A stretch of 64,000 nucleotides of DNA from Sphaerisporangium dianthi (GCF_042654065.1 NZ_JBHSFP010000012.1:124001-188000); one strand, 5' to 3'; shown: positions 9,420 through 17,725, numbered from the stretch's first letter. Numbers and translations are program-made. The notes: generated by a model not told the origin, from the letters alone.

Positions 9420-9914
9420 CTAGGAGCGTTCCTCCGCCCGCAGGCGCAGGAGGTGCTTGACGACCGGGCTGTAGGCGACCTCGAGCGCCTCGATGAGCTC
9501 GGGCGTCAGGCGGTCGATGAAGTGGTAGCGGACGTTGGCGACGTGCATGGGCGCGACGCGCTGCATCGTCTCCCAGCCCTGCTCGGTGAGCACGGCGAAC
9601 GTCCCCCGCCGGTCGTCGGGGCAGCTCTCTCTGCTGACGAGGGAGGCGGCCTCCATGCGGGCGATCTGGTGGGACAGGCGGCTGCGAGACTGGATCGTCG
9701 CCTCGGCCAGGTCGCTCATGCGCATACGATGGCCCGGGCTCTCGGAGAGGTTCACCAGGATCTCGTAGTCGTTCAGCGACAGTCCGAACCCCTGAAGCTC
9801 ACGGTCGAGCCGATGCTCGAGAAGCTTGTGCGCCGCGAGGTGGGCGCGCCACGCTCGCTGCTCGCCGCCGCTCAGCCAATTGGTGTCGAGGTCGTCCGAT
9901 TCCGCCGTGCTCAT
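9420..9914 (-). CDS. MarR-family transcriptional regulator
   Basis: A 164-residue winged-helix repressor, the usual MarR length. The DNA-binding part runs from about residue 45 to 110 (LNDYEILVNLSESPGHRMRMSDLAEATIQSRSRLSHQIARMEAASLV) with the wing DDRRGTFAVLTEQG. The ATG at 9914 follows a weak ribosome-binding region. It is divergent from the cation-efflux gene at 10050, so it may control that gene and itself. MarR proteins usually respond to phenolic ligands or oxidants. Confidence 0.92.
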   Translation of the reverse strand: MSTAESDDLDTNWLSGGEQRAWRAHLAAHKLLEHRLDRELQGFGLSLNDYEILVNLSESPGHRMRMSDLAEATIQSRSRLSHQIARMEAASLVSRESCPDDRRGTFAVLTEQGWETMQRVAPMHVANVRYHFIDRLTPELIEALEVAYSPVVKHLLRLRAEERS

Positions 9915-10049
9915 GGTTGTGAATCTATCTCCCCCGGGGCCCTCATGAGGCGGTTGACCTCGGTCGAATGCAAGGATCGTTCCTGATTTGCACGACTTTG
10001 CGGCCGGAACGATGTATCTGCGCCCGGACAAAGGAGAAGGAGCGGCGAG

Positions 10050-11102
10050 ATGAGCGACGACGGGACGCGGCCCGCTTCCGGTCAGGAGAGCCTCCTCACG
10101 GTCGCGGTGGCCGCGGGGATCAACCTCGCGATCGCGGTGGCCAAGGTCGCGGCGGGCCTGATCAGTGGTTCGGCGGCCATGCTGTCGGAGGCCGCGCACT
10201 CGGCCGCCGACACGGTGACCGAGGTGCTGCTGCTGGTGGCGGTCAGGCGCAGCGGGCATCCGGCCGACCCGCGGCATCCGTTCGGGTACGGCAAGGCCGG
10301 GTTCTTCTGGGCGCTCATGGCGGCCGGCGCGACGCTGCTGATCGGCGCCGGTTTCTCGATCACCCACGGCGTGCAGACGATCATGGACGGGGAGGACCTG
10401 GGCGACCTCAGGGTCTCCTACATCGTGCTGGTGATCGCCTTCATACTGGAGGGCGTCTCGTTCCTGCGGGCCTTCCACCAGGTGCGCACGGAGGCCCGCC
10501 GGCTGAACGTGAGCCCCGGGCGGTACGTCGTGAAGACCACGGACACGGCGCTCAAGGCGGTCGTCTTCGAGGACGCGGCCGCCCTGCTGGGCATCGGCGT
10601 GGCGTCGCTCGGCCTGCTGGGCTTCCAGCTCACCGGGTCGGCGCTGTGGGACGGCCTGGCGTCGATCGTGATCGGCCTGCTGCTGCTCGGCGTCGCGCTG
10701 TACCTGATCAGGGCGAACGCCTCGCTGCTGATCGGGCAGGCGGCGCCGCCCCGCGTCCAGCGGGCGATCCTCGCGGAGATCGACGACCGTCCGGAGGTGC
10801 AGGAGGTCGTCGAGCTGCTGACCATGATGCTGGGGCCGGACGACGTGCTCGTCGCCGCGAAGATCGACTTCGTGGACGAGTGCACGGGGCACCGGCTGGA
10901 ACAGGTGTCCGACGAGATCGAGCGGCGCCTGAAGGAGCGCTTCCCCGGCATCGGGCACGTCTTCCTCGACCCGACTCCGGGAGCGGACGTGCGCCTCCGG
11001 GCGACGCCCGCGCCGGTGCGGTCAGGCGTCGATCCGGCGCAGCTCGGCCGGGTGGTCGGTGACGGCGGCTCCGACGACGGGGCCGGAGGTCCACTCGAGT
11101 AG
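10050..11102 (+). CDS. Cation diffusion facilitator (CDF) transporter
   Basis: A 350-residue inner-membrane divalent metal/proton antiporter. Six hydrophobic segments are visible. The TM2 metal site HSAAD is at residues 50-54 (AMLSEAAHSAADTVTEV) and the TM5 half-site is in ALWDGLASIVIG. The cytoplasmic C-terminal ferredoxin-like domain (RVQRAILAEIDDRPEVQEVVEL to VEL..RLKERFPGIGHVFLDPTP) is complete. AAGGAGAAGGAG just before the ATG is a strong Shine-Dalgarno. The tail runs 81 bp into the 3' end of the convergent phosphopantetheinyl transferase gene. Metal specificity (Zn, Co, Fe or Mn) cannot be assigned. The divergent MarR gene is a candidate regulator. Confidence 0.93.
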   Translation: MSDDGTRPASGQESLLTVAVAAGINLAIAVAKVAAGLISGSAAMLSEAAHSAADTVTEVLLLVAVRRSGHPADPRHPFGYGKAGFFWALMAAGATLLIGAGFSITHGVQTIMDGEDLGDLRVSYIVLVIAFILEGVSFLRAFHQVRTEARRLNVSPGRYVVKTTDTALKAVVFEDAAALLGIGVASLGLLGFQLTGSALWDGLASIVIGLLLLGVALYLIRANASLLIGQAAPPRVQRAILAEIDDRPEVQEVVELLTMMLGPDDVLVAAKIDFVDECTGHRLEQVSDEIERRLKERFPGIGHVFLDPTPGADVRLRATPAPVRSGVDPAQLGRVVGDGGSDDGAGGPLE

Positions 11103-11669
11103 GCGGCGCCCCTTCCATCCCGGCGTCCCTTCGGGCGCGCCGTGACCGTCCATGTCAGACAGGTCGGTCAGCGGGAAGTCGTCGATCTTCAGCTCGCCTC
11201 GCTTGACCAGGGCCTCCTTGCGCACCCACTGGCGGATCACCCGCCGCTTGTCGTAGCCGAACAGGGCCAGCTCGCGGGGCGTCAGGGTGAACTCGACCAG
11301 GCCGCGATCGACCTCGCCGTCCGGCACGTGCTCGGCGTCGACCCCCACCCGGCCCGTCCCCGCCACGGCGCACACGTACCCGGACGTGTGGGACAGGCTC
11401 ACGCCGAGATCGGGCGCCTCGGCGATGGACGGGCGGCCGTGGCCGGGGCCGTGCTCGTCGCAGTACTGGATCAAGGTCAGCTCGTCGGCGGGCAGCCCCA
11501 GGCAGGCGGCGGCGCACTGCCGGACGAGCAGGTGGGCGGCCACGAAGTCGTCCCGGTCGCGATCGCGGACGAAGCGCGCCGCCCGCTCGCGCTCGGTGTC
11601 GGTCAGCGTGCCACCCACCGCGGCCAGCACGGCGTCCGTGCGGCCGGCCATCACGATCGAATCGCGCAC
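11022..11669 (-). CDS. 4'-phosphopantetheinyl transferase, Sfp-type
   Basis: This enzyme moves the phosphopantetheine arm of CoA onto a serine of acyl or peptidyl carrier proteins, activating polyketide, non-ribosomal peptide or fatty acid synthases. The 215-residue protein shows the family motifs: HGRPSIAEAPDLGVSLSHTSG (residues 78-97), GVDAE at 109-113 with the Mg-binding acidic residues, and W148 with KEALVK at 151-156. The GTG start at 11669 is preceded by TAGGGT 6 nt upstream, suggesting a leaderless mRNA. It overlaps the convergent CDF gene by 81 bp. The collapsed polyketide synthase ORF near 61 kb is on the same window but not adjacent. Confidence 0.92.
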   Translation of the reverse strand: MRDSIVMAGRTDAVLAAVGGTLTDTERERAARFVRDRDRDDFVAAHLLVRQCAAACLGLPADELTLIQYCDEHGPGHGRPSIAEAPDLGVSLSHTSGYVCAVAGTGRVGVDAEHVPDGEVDRGLVEFTLTPRELALFGYDKRRVIRQWVRKEALVKRGELKIDDFPLTDLSDMDGHGAPEGTPGWKGRRLLEWTSGPVVGAAVTDHPAELRRIDA

Positions 11670-11703
11670 GCGCCCACCCTAGCGGCACCGCGACCGGCCG
11701 GGA

Positions 11704-13101
11704 TCAAGGGACGAGATCTCCCATCCAGGCCTCGATCTCGTCGGGGTGGCGGGGGAGGGCCGCGGACATGAGACGGGCGCCGTCCTCGGTGATCAGCAGG
11801 TCGTCCTCGATGCGCACGCCGATGCCGCGGAACTCCGGCGGCAGGGTCAGGTCGTCCGGCTGGAGGTACAGGCCGGGCTCGACGGTGAGCACCTGACCGG
11901 CCTCGAGCACGCCGTCGAGGTAGACGGACGCGCGGGCCTTGGCGCAGTCGTGGACGTCCAGGCCGAGCATGTGCCCGCTGCTGCACAGGGTGTACCGGCG
12001 GTGCAGGTCTCCCTCGGCGGAGTCGAGCACCCCCCACTCGCGCAGCCCCTCGGCGATCACCCGCATCGCGGCGGCGTGGAAGTCGCGGAAGCGCGCGCCC
12101 GGCCGCAGAACGGCGATCGCCGCGCTCTGCGCCTCGTACACCAGCTCGTAGACCTGCCGCTGGACGGGGCTGAACCGGCCCGACAGCGGCAGGGTGCGGG
12201 TGATGTCGGCGGTGTACAGCTCGTCGGTCTCGACGCCGGCGTCCAGCAGCAGCAACTCGTCGCGGTTCAGCGCTCCGTCGTTGCGGATCCAGTGCAGCAC
12301 GCACGCGTGCGCGCCGGAGGCCACGATGCTGTCGTACCCGGCCGCGTTGCCCTCCAGCCGGGCCCGCAGCCCGAACACCCCCTCGACGTACCGCTCGCCG
12401 CGCGGGTGGGCGAGGGCCTGCGGCAGCGCGCGCACGACGTCCTCGAAACCGCGCCCCGTGGCGTCGACGGCGTGCTGGAGCTGGGCGACCTCCCAGTCGT
12501 CCTTGATCAGCCGCATCTCGGCCAGGAACGAGGTCAGCTCGTCGTCCCCGTCGTGCGGCGCCACCCGGGCGTCCACGGAGGCGTCGACGCCGCGCAGCAC
12601 CCTGGCGGGCCCGCCCAGGGCGTCGGGCAGGCGGCCGATCGGCGCGCACTCGATCTGGTACAGCGCCTCCGCTTCGGCCAGGGTCGGCCGCGCGCCGACC
12701 CAGAACTCGCCGTACCGGCGGTCGCGGTAGAACTCCTGGCCCGCCGTGCCCTCGGCGGAACGCGGGGAGCGGGGGCGGGTGAACAGCGTGGCGGCCCCGG
12801 AGGGCGCGATGACCAGCACGTCGTCCGGCTGCTGCCCGCCGGTCAGGTAGGCGAACGCGCTGTGCGTCCTGAACCGGTGGTCGGAGTCGTTGCTGCGGAC
12901 CTTGAGCGTCCCTGAGGGGATGACCAGCCGCTCACCGGGGAACCGCTGAACGAGCGCGGCCCGGCGCTTGGCGGTGTAGGCCGCGAGCGGCAGCGGCGCC
13001 AGATCATGCCGGCTCGTGTCGTCCCAGCCGCCGGTCATGAAGGCGGCCAAGGCGTCGGATATCGGCAGGTCGTGACTTCCGGTGTTCAGCTTGTCGTTCA
13101 T
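11704..13101 (-). CDS. pepP: Xaa-Pro aminopeptidase (M24B)
   Basis: A cytoplasmic dimetal aminopeptidase that releases N-terminal residues preceding proline. The 465 residues comprise an N-terminal creatinase-like domain (about 40-190) and a C-terminal pita-bread domain. The five metal ligands are recognisable: Asp in LLLDAGVETD, Asp in YTADITRTLP, His in GHMLGLDVHD, Glu in LTVEPGLYLQ and Glu in GVRIEDDLLIT. Length and motifs match actinobacterial PepP. No strong Shine-Dalgarno precedes the ATG at 13101. It is divergent from the CBS gene. This looks like a housekeeping gene. Confidence 0.93.
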   Translation of the reverse strand: MNDKLNTGSHDLPISDALAAFMTGGWDDTSRHDLAPLPLAAYTAKRRAALVQRFPGERLVIPSGTLKVRSNDSDHRFRTHSAFAYLTGGQQPDDVLVIAPSGAATLFTRPRSPRSAEGTAGQEFYRDRRYGEFWVGARPTLAEAEALYQIECAPIGRLPDALGGPARVLRGVDASVDARVAPHDGDDELTSFLAEMRLIKDDWEVAQLQHAVDATGRGFEDVVRALPQALAHPRGERYVEGVFGLRARLEGNAAGYDSIVASGAHACVLHWIRNDGALNRDELLLLDAGVETDELYTADITRTLPLSGRFSPVQRQVYELVYEAQSAAIAVLRPGARFRDFHAAAMRVIAEGLREWGVLDSAEGDLHRRYTLCSSGHMLGLDVHDCAKARASVYLDGVLEAGQVLTVEPGLYLQPDDLTLPPEFRGIGVRIEDDLLITEDGARLMSAALPRHPDEIEAWMGDLVP

Positions 13102-13258
13102 CTGCGGCCCCGTGGAGAGAAGTGGTGGCTGGCATGGTACTCAGGCCGTCCGGGGTCCGCGGAACGCCTTTAGGCGAAAGCGCGCTTAAGGATAGTGTCA
13201 AGTGGGGAAGCCACAGATACCCTTCCTGGCCTCCCCTTACCGTGACGAGGTGGTGTCG

Positions 13259-13687
13259 ATGCTCATCAGCGCGATCCTGCGGAGCAAAGGAAGCACGGTG
13301 ACGACCGTGCGCCCGCAGGCCACGGTCAACGAGTTGCTGGCGACTCTCGCCGATCTCAACATCGGCGCGGTCGTGGTGTCGGAGGACGGCGAGACGATCG
13401 TCGGCATCGTCTCCGAGCGCGACGTGGTGCGCCGGCTGCACCAGCGCGGCCCCGGCGTCCTGGACGAGCCGGTGGCGTCGATCATGACCACTCCGGTCCG
13501 CACCTGCGAGCCGGACGCGGACGTCGAGGACATCCGCAAGACCATGACCGACCACCGTTTCCGCCACCTTCCCGTCGTCAGCGGGGGCCGTCTGGCGGGC
13601 ATCGTCAGCATCGGGGACGTGGTCAAGAGCGCCATCGAGGAACTGGAGACCGAGAAGGCCCACCTGGTCGACTACCTCCACGGCTGA
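13259..13687 (+). CDS. CBS-domain pair protein
   Basis: A 142-residue protein made almost entirely of two CBS motifs: VRPQATVNELLATLADLNIGAVVVSEDGETIVGIVSERDVVRRL, then PVRTCEPDADVEDIRKTMTDHRFRHLPVVSGGRLAGIVSIGDVVKSAIEE. CBS pairs bind adenine nucleotides and usually sense energy state. I start at the ATG at 13259 (GAGGTGGTG 7-8 nt upstream; homologues begin MLI...) rather than the GTG at 13202. A degraded copy of the last segment of this gene lies at 20168-20236. Confidence 0.9.
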   Translation: MLISAILRSKGSTVTTVRPQATVNELLATLADLNIGAVVVSEDGETIVGIVSERDVVRRLHQRGPGVLDEPVASIMTTPVRTCEPDADVEDIRKTMTDHRFRHLPVVSGGRLAGIVSIGDVVKSAIEELETEKAHLVDYLHG

Positions 13688-13819
13688 CCCGCCGGCCCGC
13701 CCCGGCGACGCCCGGCCCTGGCACCGCCGGGCGCCGGACGACTCCGCCGCCCCGCGTGCGTCACTCTTTCGGCCGCCTCGCCCGGGGGCGAGGTTCCGCG
13801 TCCCTCGTCGAGACGGCGT

Positions 13820-14557
13820 TCAGGCTCCGAAACCGATCGCGAACGCCCGCTGGAGGTAGTCCCAGACCTGTGCGGTCAGCACGCCGCGCGTCGCGGCCTC
13901 GGGCCCTTTCCTGTCGATCCGGGCATAGATCGACGACATCATGGCCGGGTCTCCGCCCGCCATGTCCCGCATCAGCGCGGTCCAGCGCCGCGCCGACTCC
14001 TGTGCGGCGGGGTCGGCCGGGTCCGTTCCGTCGTCGATGTGCCGCTGGAGCTCGGCGACGACCTCGGCACCCTGCCGCAGCCATTCGGTGAACCTGTCGG
14101 CGAAGCCGGGATCCAGATGCCGCCGCTTGGCCTGAGCCAGTTGCTCGGGCGTGAAGTCGTTCGCCTGCACGAGTGCCTCCATGGCTTCGATGAGCTGGTC
14201 GATGGACGGCTCGGTGGCCCGCAGGATGGCCTGGAGGAGGGCCGTGAGCCGGACGCGCAGGTGGCGATGCGCCTCGATGGTGCGCTCGACGTGGGCGAGC
14301 TGGGCGCGTACCGCCGAGCCGAGGTCCTCGGGGCCGCCGTCGAGCGACTCGGCGATCTGGGCCAGCGGCATCCCGAGCTGGCGTAGCGCGAGGATCCGGT
14401 ACAGCCGGCGGACGTCGCCGCCGGTGTACACCCGGTGCCCGGCCGGCGTGCGCACCGTCGGCGCCAGCAGCCCGATCCGGTGGAAATGATGCAGGGCGCG
14501 GACGGTGAGGCCCGTCGCCGCGGCCAGGTCACCGATCTTCCAGAGTCGTTCGTCCAC
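13820..14557 (-). CDS. MerR-family regulator with TipAS-like ligand domain
   Basis: A 245-residue regulator related to TipA. The MerR helix-turn-helix (WKIGDLAAATGLTVRALHHFHRIGLLAP, then GHRVYTGGDVRRLYRILALRQLGM) spans roughly residues 5-70 and is followed by a dimerisation helix. The C-terminal half (DQLIEAMEALVQANDFTPEQLAQAKRR to MMSSIYARIDRKGP) resembles the TipAS drug-recognition domain that binds thiopeptide and other antibiotics. I place the start at GTG 14557, just downstream of a MerR-type promoter; the longer frame would run through that promoter. It is divergent from a streptogramin-lyase-like gene with a matching promoter, so it probably activates both when it binds a ligand. Confidence 0.9.
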   Translation of the reverse strand: MDERLWKIGDLAAATGLTVRALHHFHRIGLLAPTVRTPAGHRVYTGGDVRRLYRILALRQLGMPLAQIAESLDGGPEDLGSAVRAQLAHVERTIEAHRHLRVRLTALLQAILRATEPSIDQLIEAMEALVQANDFTPEQLAQAKRRHLDPGFADRFTEWLRQGAEVVAELQRHIDDGTDPADPAAQESARRWTALMRDMAGGDPAMMSSIYARIDRKGPEAATRGVLTAQVWDYLQRAFAIGFGA

Positions 14558-14573
14558 GTGATCACCCGGATCG

Positions 14574-14604
14574 ACGCTATTGCCTGACGCGACGTCAGGC
14601 ACAA
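14574..14604 (-). promoter_or_regulatory. MerR-type promoter/operator (autoregulatory)
   Basis: On the minus strand: -35 TTGTGC (14604-14599), a 19-bp spacer, and -10 TAGCGT (14579-14574). The spacer holds a perfect dyad with 9-bp arms TGCCTGACG and CGTCAGGCA around CGA (14581-14601). Overlong 19-bp spacers with a central dyad are the hallmark of MerR-activated promoters. It drives the MerR/TipA-like gene. Confidence 0.8.
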
Positions 14605-14681
14605 GCCCCGGACACCACCGATTCCCCCTGGACCGTTGCTCGGGCATGACCCCGCCGCCGGTTCCTCCTGGTTGCACCTGG

Positions 14682-14712
14682 TTGCACCTGACCCGACGTC
14701 AGGCGGCACCAT
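14682..14712 (+). promoter_or_regulatory. MerR-type promoter/operator of the lyase-like gene
   Basis: -35 TTGCAC (14682-14687), a 19-bp spacer and a weak -10 CACCAT (14707-14712). The spacer contains CCTGACC-CGA-CGTCAGG (14687-14703), one base different from the dyad in the regulator's own promoter. A tandem GGTTGCACCT duplication (14670-14689) overlaps the -35. The weak -10 suits an activator-dependent promoter. Confidence 0.75.
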
Positions 14713-14797
14713 CCCCGTGGGTCCGTCACGCGGGCCGGCGGACGGCCGTCGCGCCCGTGGATCTCCCCCCAGCCGCATCCGACAAGGAGAGCCGTTC

Positions 14798-15850
14798 ATG
14801 CGTTCCAGAACATCCGGTGGGCGAGCCGTGACGACGATCGCCGGAGTCGCCGTCGCGCTGTCCGCCGTCCTCGCCGATCCGGCGCACGCCAGGACGCTCC
14901 ACGCCCCGGTCGTGACCGAATTTCCCGTCACGCCCGGCTCGGGCCCGACGTTCCTCGCCGCCGGTGCGGGCGGCACCGTGTGGTTCACCGAGCTGACCGG
15001 CGACCGGATCGGGCGCATCGGCGACGGCGGCGCGCTCACCGAGTTCCCGATCCCGACGCCGGAGGGCGCCCCGCTCGACGTCACCGCCGGCCCGGACGGC
15101 GCCATGTGGTTCACCGAGTTCCTCGGCAACAAGATCGGCCGGATCACCGGCGCCGGCGACATCACCGAAGTGCCGATACCCACCCCTGGCAGCCGTCCGG
15201 AGGGCATCGCCACCGGCCCGGACGGGAACCTGTGGTTCACCGAGGGGGCGGCCGGCAAGATCGGGCGCCTCAGACCCGCGGGTGGGATCACGGAGTTCCC
15301 CGTGCCCACCTCCGGCAGCGCGCCGCACGCCATCACGGCAGGTCCGGACGGCGCGATGTGGTTCACCGAGCCGGGCGGCAACCGCATCGGGCGCATCACC
15401 CTCACCGGGCGGATCACCGAGTTCGCGCTTCCCACCCCGCGGAGCGACCCGCACCGCATCGTCACCGGCCCGGACCATGCCCTGTGGTTCACCGAGCGGG
15501 GCGTCGACCGGATCGGCCGCATCACGCCGAGCGGCCGGATCACCGAGTTCCAGCTCGCCGAGGGCGGTCAGCCTCTCGACATCGCCCCGGGCGCGAACGG
15601 GGACCTGTGGTTCACCGAACGCGCCGCCGGCCGCGTCGGACGGATCACCCGGACCGGGAAGATCACGCACTTCGCGGTGCCCACCTCCGCCGCCGAACCC
15701 CTCGGCATCACCGCGGGCGCCGGCGGGACGATCTGGTTCGCCGAGGGCGCGAGCGACAGGATCGGCCGCCTGCGCGCCACGCGCCGGACGGCCCCGCCGC
15801 CCGGCGCGTGGCGTGGTGCGTCTACCAGCGCAGGCGAAGCGTGGCGATGA
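14798..15850 (+). CDS. Secreted streptogramin lyase-like (Vgb-family) beta-propeller
   Basis: 350 residues starting at the ATG at 14798, which has AAGGAG 9 nt upstream. A signal peptide (AVTTIAGVAVALSAVLADPAHA) ends near residue 32. The mature protein is built of seven repeats of the form ITAGPDGAMWFTE...NRIGRITLTGRITEFPVPT, the seven-bladed propeller of virginiamycin B lyase. True Vgb enzymes linearise type B streptogramins by elimination and are cytoplasmic; an exported version is unusual, and I could not confirm the catalytic His/Glu set. The promoter matches that of the divergent TipA-like regulator. The last 29 bp overlap the convergent esterase gene. Enzyme or ligand-binding propeller both remain possible. 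Confidence 0.85.
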   Translation: MRSRTSGGRAVTTIAGVAVALSAVLADPAHARTLHAPVVTEFPVTPGSGPTFLAAGAGGTVWFTELTGDRIGRIGDGGALTEFPIPTPEGAPLDVTAGPDGAMWFTEFLGNKIGRITGAGDITEVPIPTPGSRPEGIATGPDGNLWFTEGAAGKIGRLRPAGGITEFPVPTSGSAPHAITAGPDGAMWFTEPGGNRIGRITLTGRITEFALPTPRSDPHRIVTGPDHALWFTERGVDRIGRITPSGRITEFQLAEGGQPLDIAPGANGDLWFTERAAGRVGRITRTGKITHFAVPTSAAEPLGITAGAGGTIWFAEGASDRIGRLRATRRTAPPPGAWRGASTSAGEAWR

Positions 15851-16976
15851 AGTCGTTCAGCCGCTGGGAGATGATCCGGTGGTCGTGCGCGGACGGGTGC
15901 CAGTCGCAGCCGCCGTAGTCGAGTTCGGCGTTGTCGTAGTACCAATAGCGCACCCGGTCGTCGCCCTGCTCGTTGCGGTCCTGGACGATCTGCCGCGCCG
16001 CGTCGGCGAACGTCGTCGCGTCGGACGCGCGGGTCGCGCTGACCACGATGATCGCGCGCTTGCCGTACCGGTCGCGGAGCTTGTCGATGAAGCCCTGGTA
16101 GGCGGTCTTGTAGGCGGCGACCAGGGATTCGGGGGTCCACGGCTCGCCCGGGTTGACGGCGGTGGAGAAGTCGTTGATGCCGAGGCCGACCACGATCAGC
16201 TGCGGGCGCCAGGTGCCCGGGTTCCTCCAGACGTCGCCGGGCACGCCGATCAGGGCCCGGTCGTAGTAGGTGCGGAAGTCGGTGCCCGGCTCGATGCCGT
16301 TGTAGTTGCGCACCATCCCGCGGCCGGAGAAGGCGTTGAGCTGGTAGTCGGCGTCCAGGCCGCGCGCGGTGAGGGCGCCGAAGGCGAGGTCGGCGTTGGT
16401 GTTCCGGTCGAGCTGCCCCGGGGCGGGGCACTCGCGGGTGGGGGAGAGGTTGCCGTAGCCGGCGGTGTAGGAGTCGCCGATGAACTCGATCTGCCGGCGG
16501 CGATCGGCCGGCCGGGGAAGGACGGCGCCGCCCGGGGCGGCGACGAATCCGCCGAACTCGCCCACGGCCGATGGGCTCTCGGTGCGCTTGACGAGCCGCA
16601 CACTGTGCAGGCCGTGGCGCAGGTTCCTGACCCAGTATGTGGTGCGGCCCGGGGTCACCAGCGTGGCGACGGTGGCGCCGTCGACCTGGACGTCGTAGTC
16701 GTTGACGGCGTCGTTCAGGGCGATCCCGACTCCGGTGCCGGCGAAGCGGCCCTCGAAGTAGACGCCCGGCCAGCTGTACCGCACGGACCTCCCGGCGATC
16801 TGGACCCGGCCGGCGGTGTGCGCCTTGGCCGGCACGGCCGTCGCCGTGGCTCCCGCGGATGTCGTGTTCCCCGCGGGTGTCGTACCGGAAGGGGCGGTCG
16901 CGTGGGCGGCCGCCGGCGGCAGTGTGGCGGCCACCGCCAGCGCGGCCAGTGCCGCCTTCACCTGTATGCGTCGCAC
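15822..16976 (-). CDS. Secreted CE2-like SGNH/GDSL esterase
   Basis: 384 residues from the GTG at 16976 (AAGGAGAGACC directly before it). A signal peptide (VRRIQVKAALAALAVAATLPPAAAHA) precedes an N-terminal jelly-roll-like domain (about 55-155: GRVQIAGRSVRYSWPGVYFEGRFAGTG) and an SGNH hydrolase domain. Block I IEFIGDSYTAGYGN (Ser near 170), block III GLGINDFS (near 265) and block V DWHPSAHDH (near 362) are present. The two-domain order matches carbohydrate esterase family 2 deacetylases acting on xylan or other acetylated glycans. The gene overlaps the streptogramin lyase-like gene by 29 bp at the 3' ends. A 24-bp sequence just upstream of its ribosome-binding site recurs at 17776. Confidence 0.9.
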   Translation of the reverse strand: MRRIQVKAALAALAVAATLPPAAAHATAPSGTTPAGNTTSAGATATAVPAKAHTAGRVQIAGRSVRYSWPGVYFEGRFAGTGVGIALNDAVNDYDVQVDGATVATLVTPGRTTYWVRNLRHGLHSVRLVKRTESPSAVGEFGGFVAAPGGAVLPRPADRRRQIEFIGDSYTAGYGNLSPTRECPAPGQLDRNTNADLAFGALTARGLDADYQLNAFSGRGMVRNYNGIEPGTDFRTYYDRALIGVPGDVWRNPGTWRPQLIVVGLGINDFSTAVNPGEPWTPESLVAAYKTAYQGFIDKLRDRYGKRAIIVVSATRASDATTFADAARQIVQDRNEQGDDRVRYWYYDNAELDYGGCDWHPSAHDHRIISQRLNDFIATLRLRW

Positions 16977-17305
16977 GGTCTCTCCTTGTCCTGCCGGCGA
17001 GCGCCGTGGGTCACGCTCCGCCGGGCGATGAGGGGCCAGCGTTGAAAGCTTCATGGGCGCGGGTACGGCGACGGCCGCCGGTGGAGGCCGCGGCGCGGCG
17101 GCATGACGGCTCACCGGGGCGCGGACGTCCGGCGGAGGTGCGGATGACGTGGGGGGCAACGCCCATCCTTCGCGTCGGGGCGGACGAGGTCGGCGGCAGG
17201 CCCGGAGAACACGTGAGGCCCGGCGCCGCGCAGAGTGTCCGCGCCACCACCCCGGCCGTCAAGACCACCGAACCGCCCGGCGTGACGCGGAAAGCCCCCG
17301 ACCCC
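16977..17305. other. Gene-free interval
   Basis: About 330 bp between the esterase start and the small lipoprotein gene. Apart from repeat copy A I see no convincing reading frame. It should contain the esterase promoter and the 3' end of the lipoprotein transcript. Confidence 0.5.
17001..17024. repeat. 24-bp repeat, copy A (upstream of CE2-like esterase)
   Basis: An exact 24-bp sequence beginning GCGCCGTGGGTCACG and ending CTCCGCCGG, 24 bp before the esterase start. The identical string occurs at 17776-17799, and similarity extends on the low-coordinate side over GTCTCTCCT to give about 45 bp in common. The function is unknown; it may be a duplicated leader or promoter segment. Confidence 0.7.
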
Positions 17306-17656
17306 TCAGTAGCTGTCACTCCAGCGATACCAGGGGCCCTGGATGTGCTCGAAGGACGAAGCGACCGACGGGTCGGAGTCGTCGTCCGGAACCCGCTCAG
17401 GGCTCCAGACGTAGCCGTAGGGGTCCACGCCGGGCCCGTTCTCGCCCACCTTGAAATAGACGCGGTCGCCCTCGCGGTAGACGGCCTGGAACTCGATGTC
17501 CCCGATCTCCCGCGGCCGGGTTCTCGTGCCGTCGTCCGGCCCGGCCGTCCGAGCGACCTGCTCCATCTCGGCGAAGGAGCGCACGACGCGTTGCTCGTCG
17601 CCGTGTCCGCAGGATGCCAGCGATGCCAGTGCCACGCAGACGACCAGTTTCCTCAC
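17306..17656 (-). CDS. Small lipoprotein, unknown function
   Basis: 116 residues starting at a GTG. A short signal peptide MRKLVVCVALASLASC ends in the lipobox LASC, so lipidation at Cys16 is likely. The mature part is hydrophilic and rich in Asp, Tyr and Trp (DPYGYVWSPERVPDD, IQGPWYRWSDSY). I do not recognise a family. The coding bias fits the genome, and the lipobox supports a real gene. Its upstream region carries a DUF397-like remnant and the second 24-bp repeat. Confidence 0.7.
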   Translation of the reverse strand: MRKLVVCVALASLASCGHGDEQRVVRSFAEMEQVARTAGPDDGTRTRPREIGDIEFQAVYREGDRVYFKVGENGPGVDPYGYVWSPERVPDDDSDPSVASSFEHIQGPWYRWSDSY

Positions 17657-17725
17657 GCCTTGATCGTCCCCTATCGAGAGCCGCTCGCAGCGCCGCGGCC
17701 AGGCCGACCTTGTGCGTCCGAGAAA

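Noticed and set aside
9915..10958. N-terminal extension of the MarR reading frame
   Set aside because: It lies antisense to the CDF gene and encodes low-complexity sequence; MarR domain length fits the start at 9914.
13202..13258. GTG start for the CBS protein at 13202
   Set aside because: The extra 19 residues lack similarity to CBS proteins, and GAGGTGGTG precedes the ATG at 13259.
14558..14677. Longer N-terminus for the MerR regulator
   Set aside because: It would include the MerR-type promoter and dyad, and the added residues are not part of the MerR fold.
14636..14797. Longer N-terminus for the streptogramin lyase-like protein
   Set aside because: It spans the promoter. The ATG at 14798 has AAGGAG and starts a proper signal peptide.
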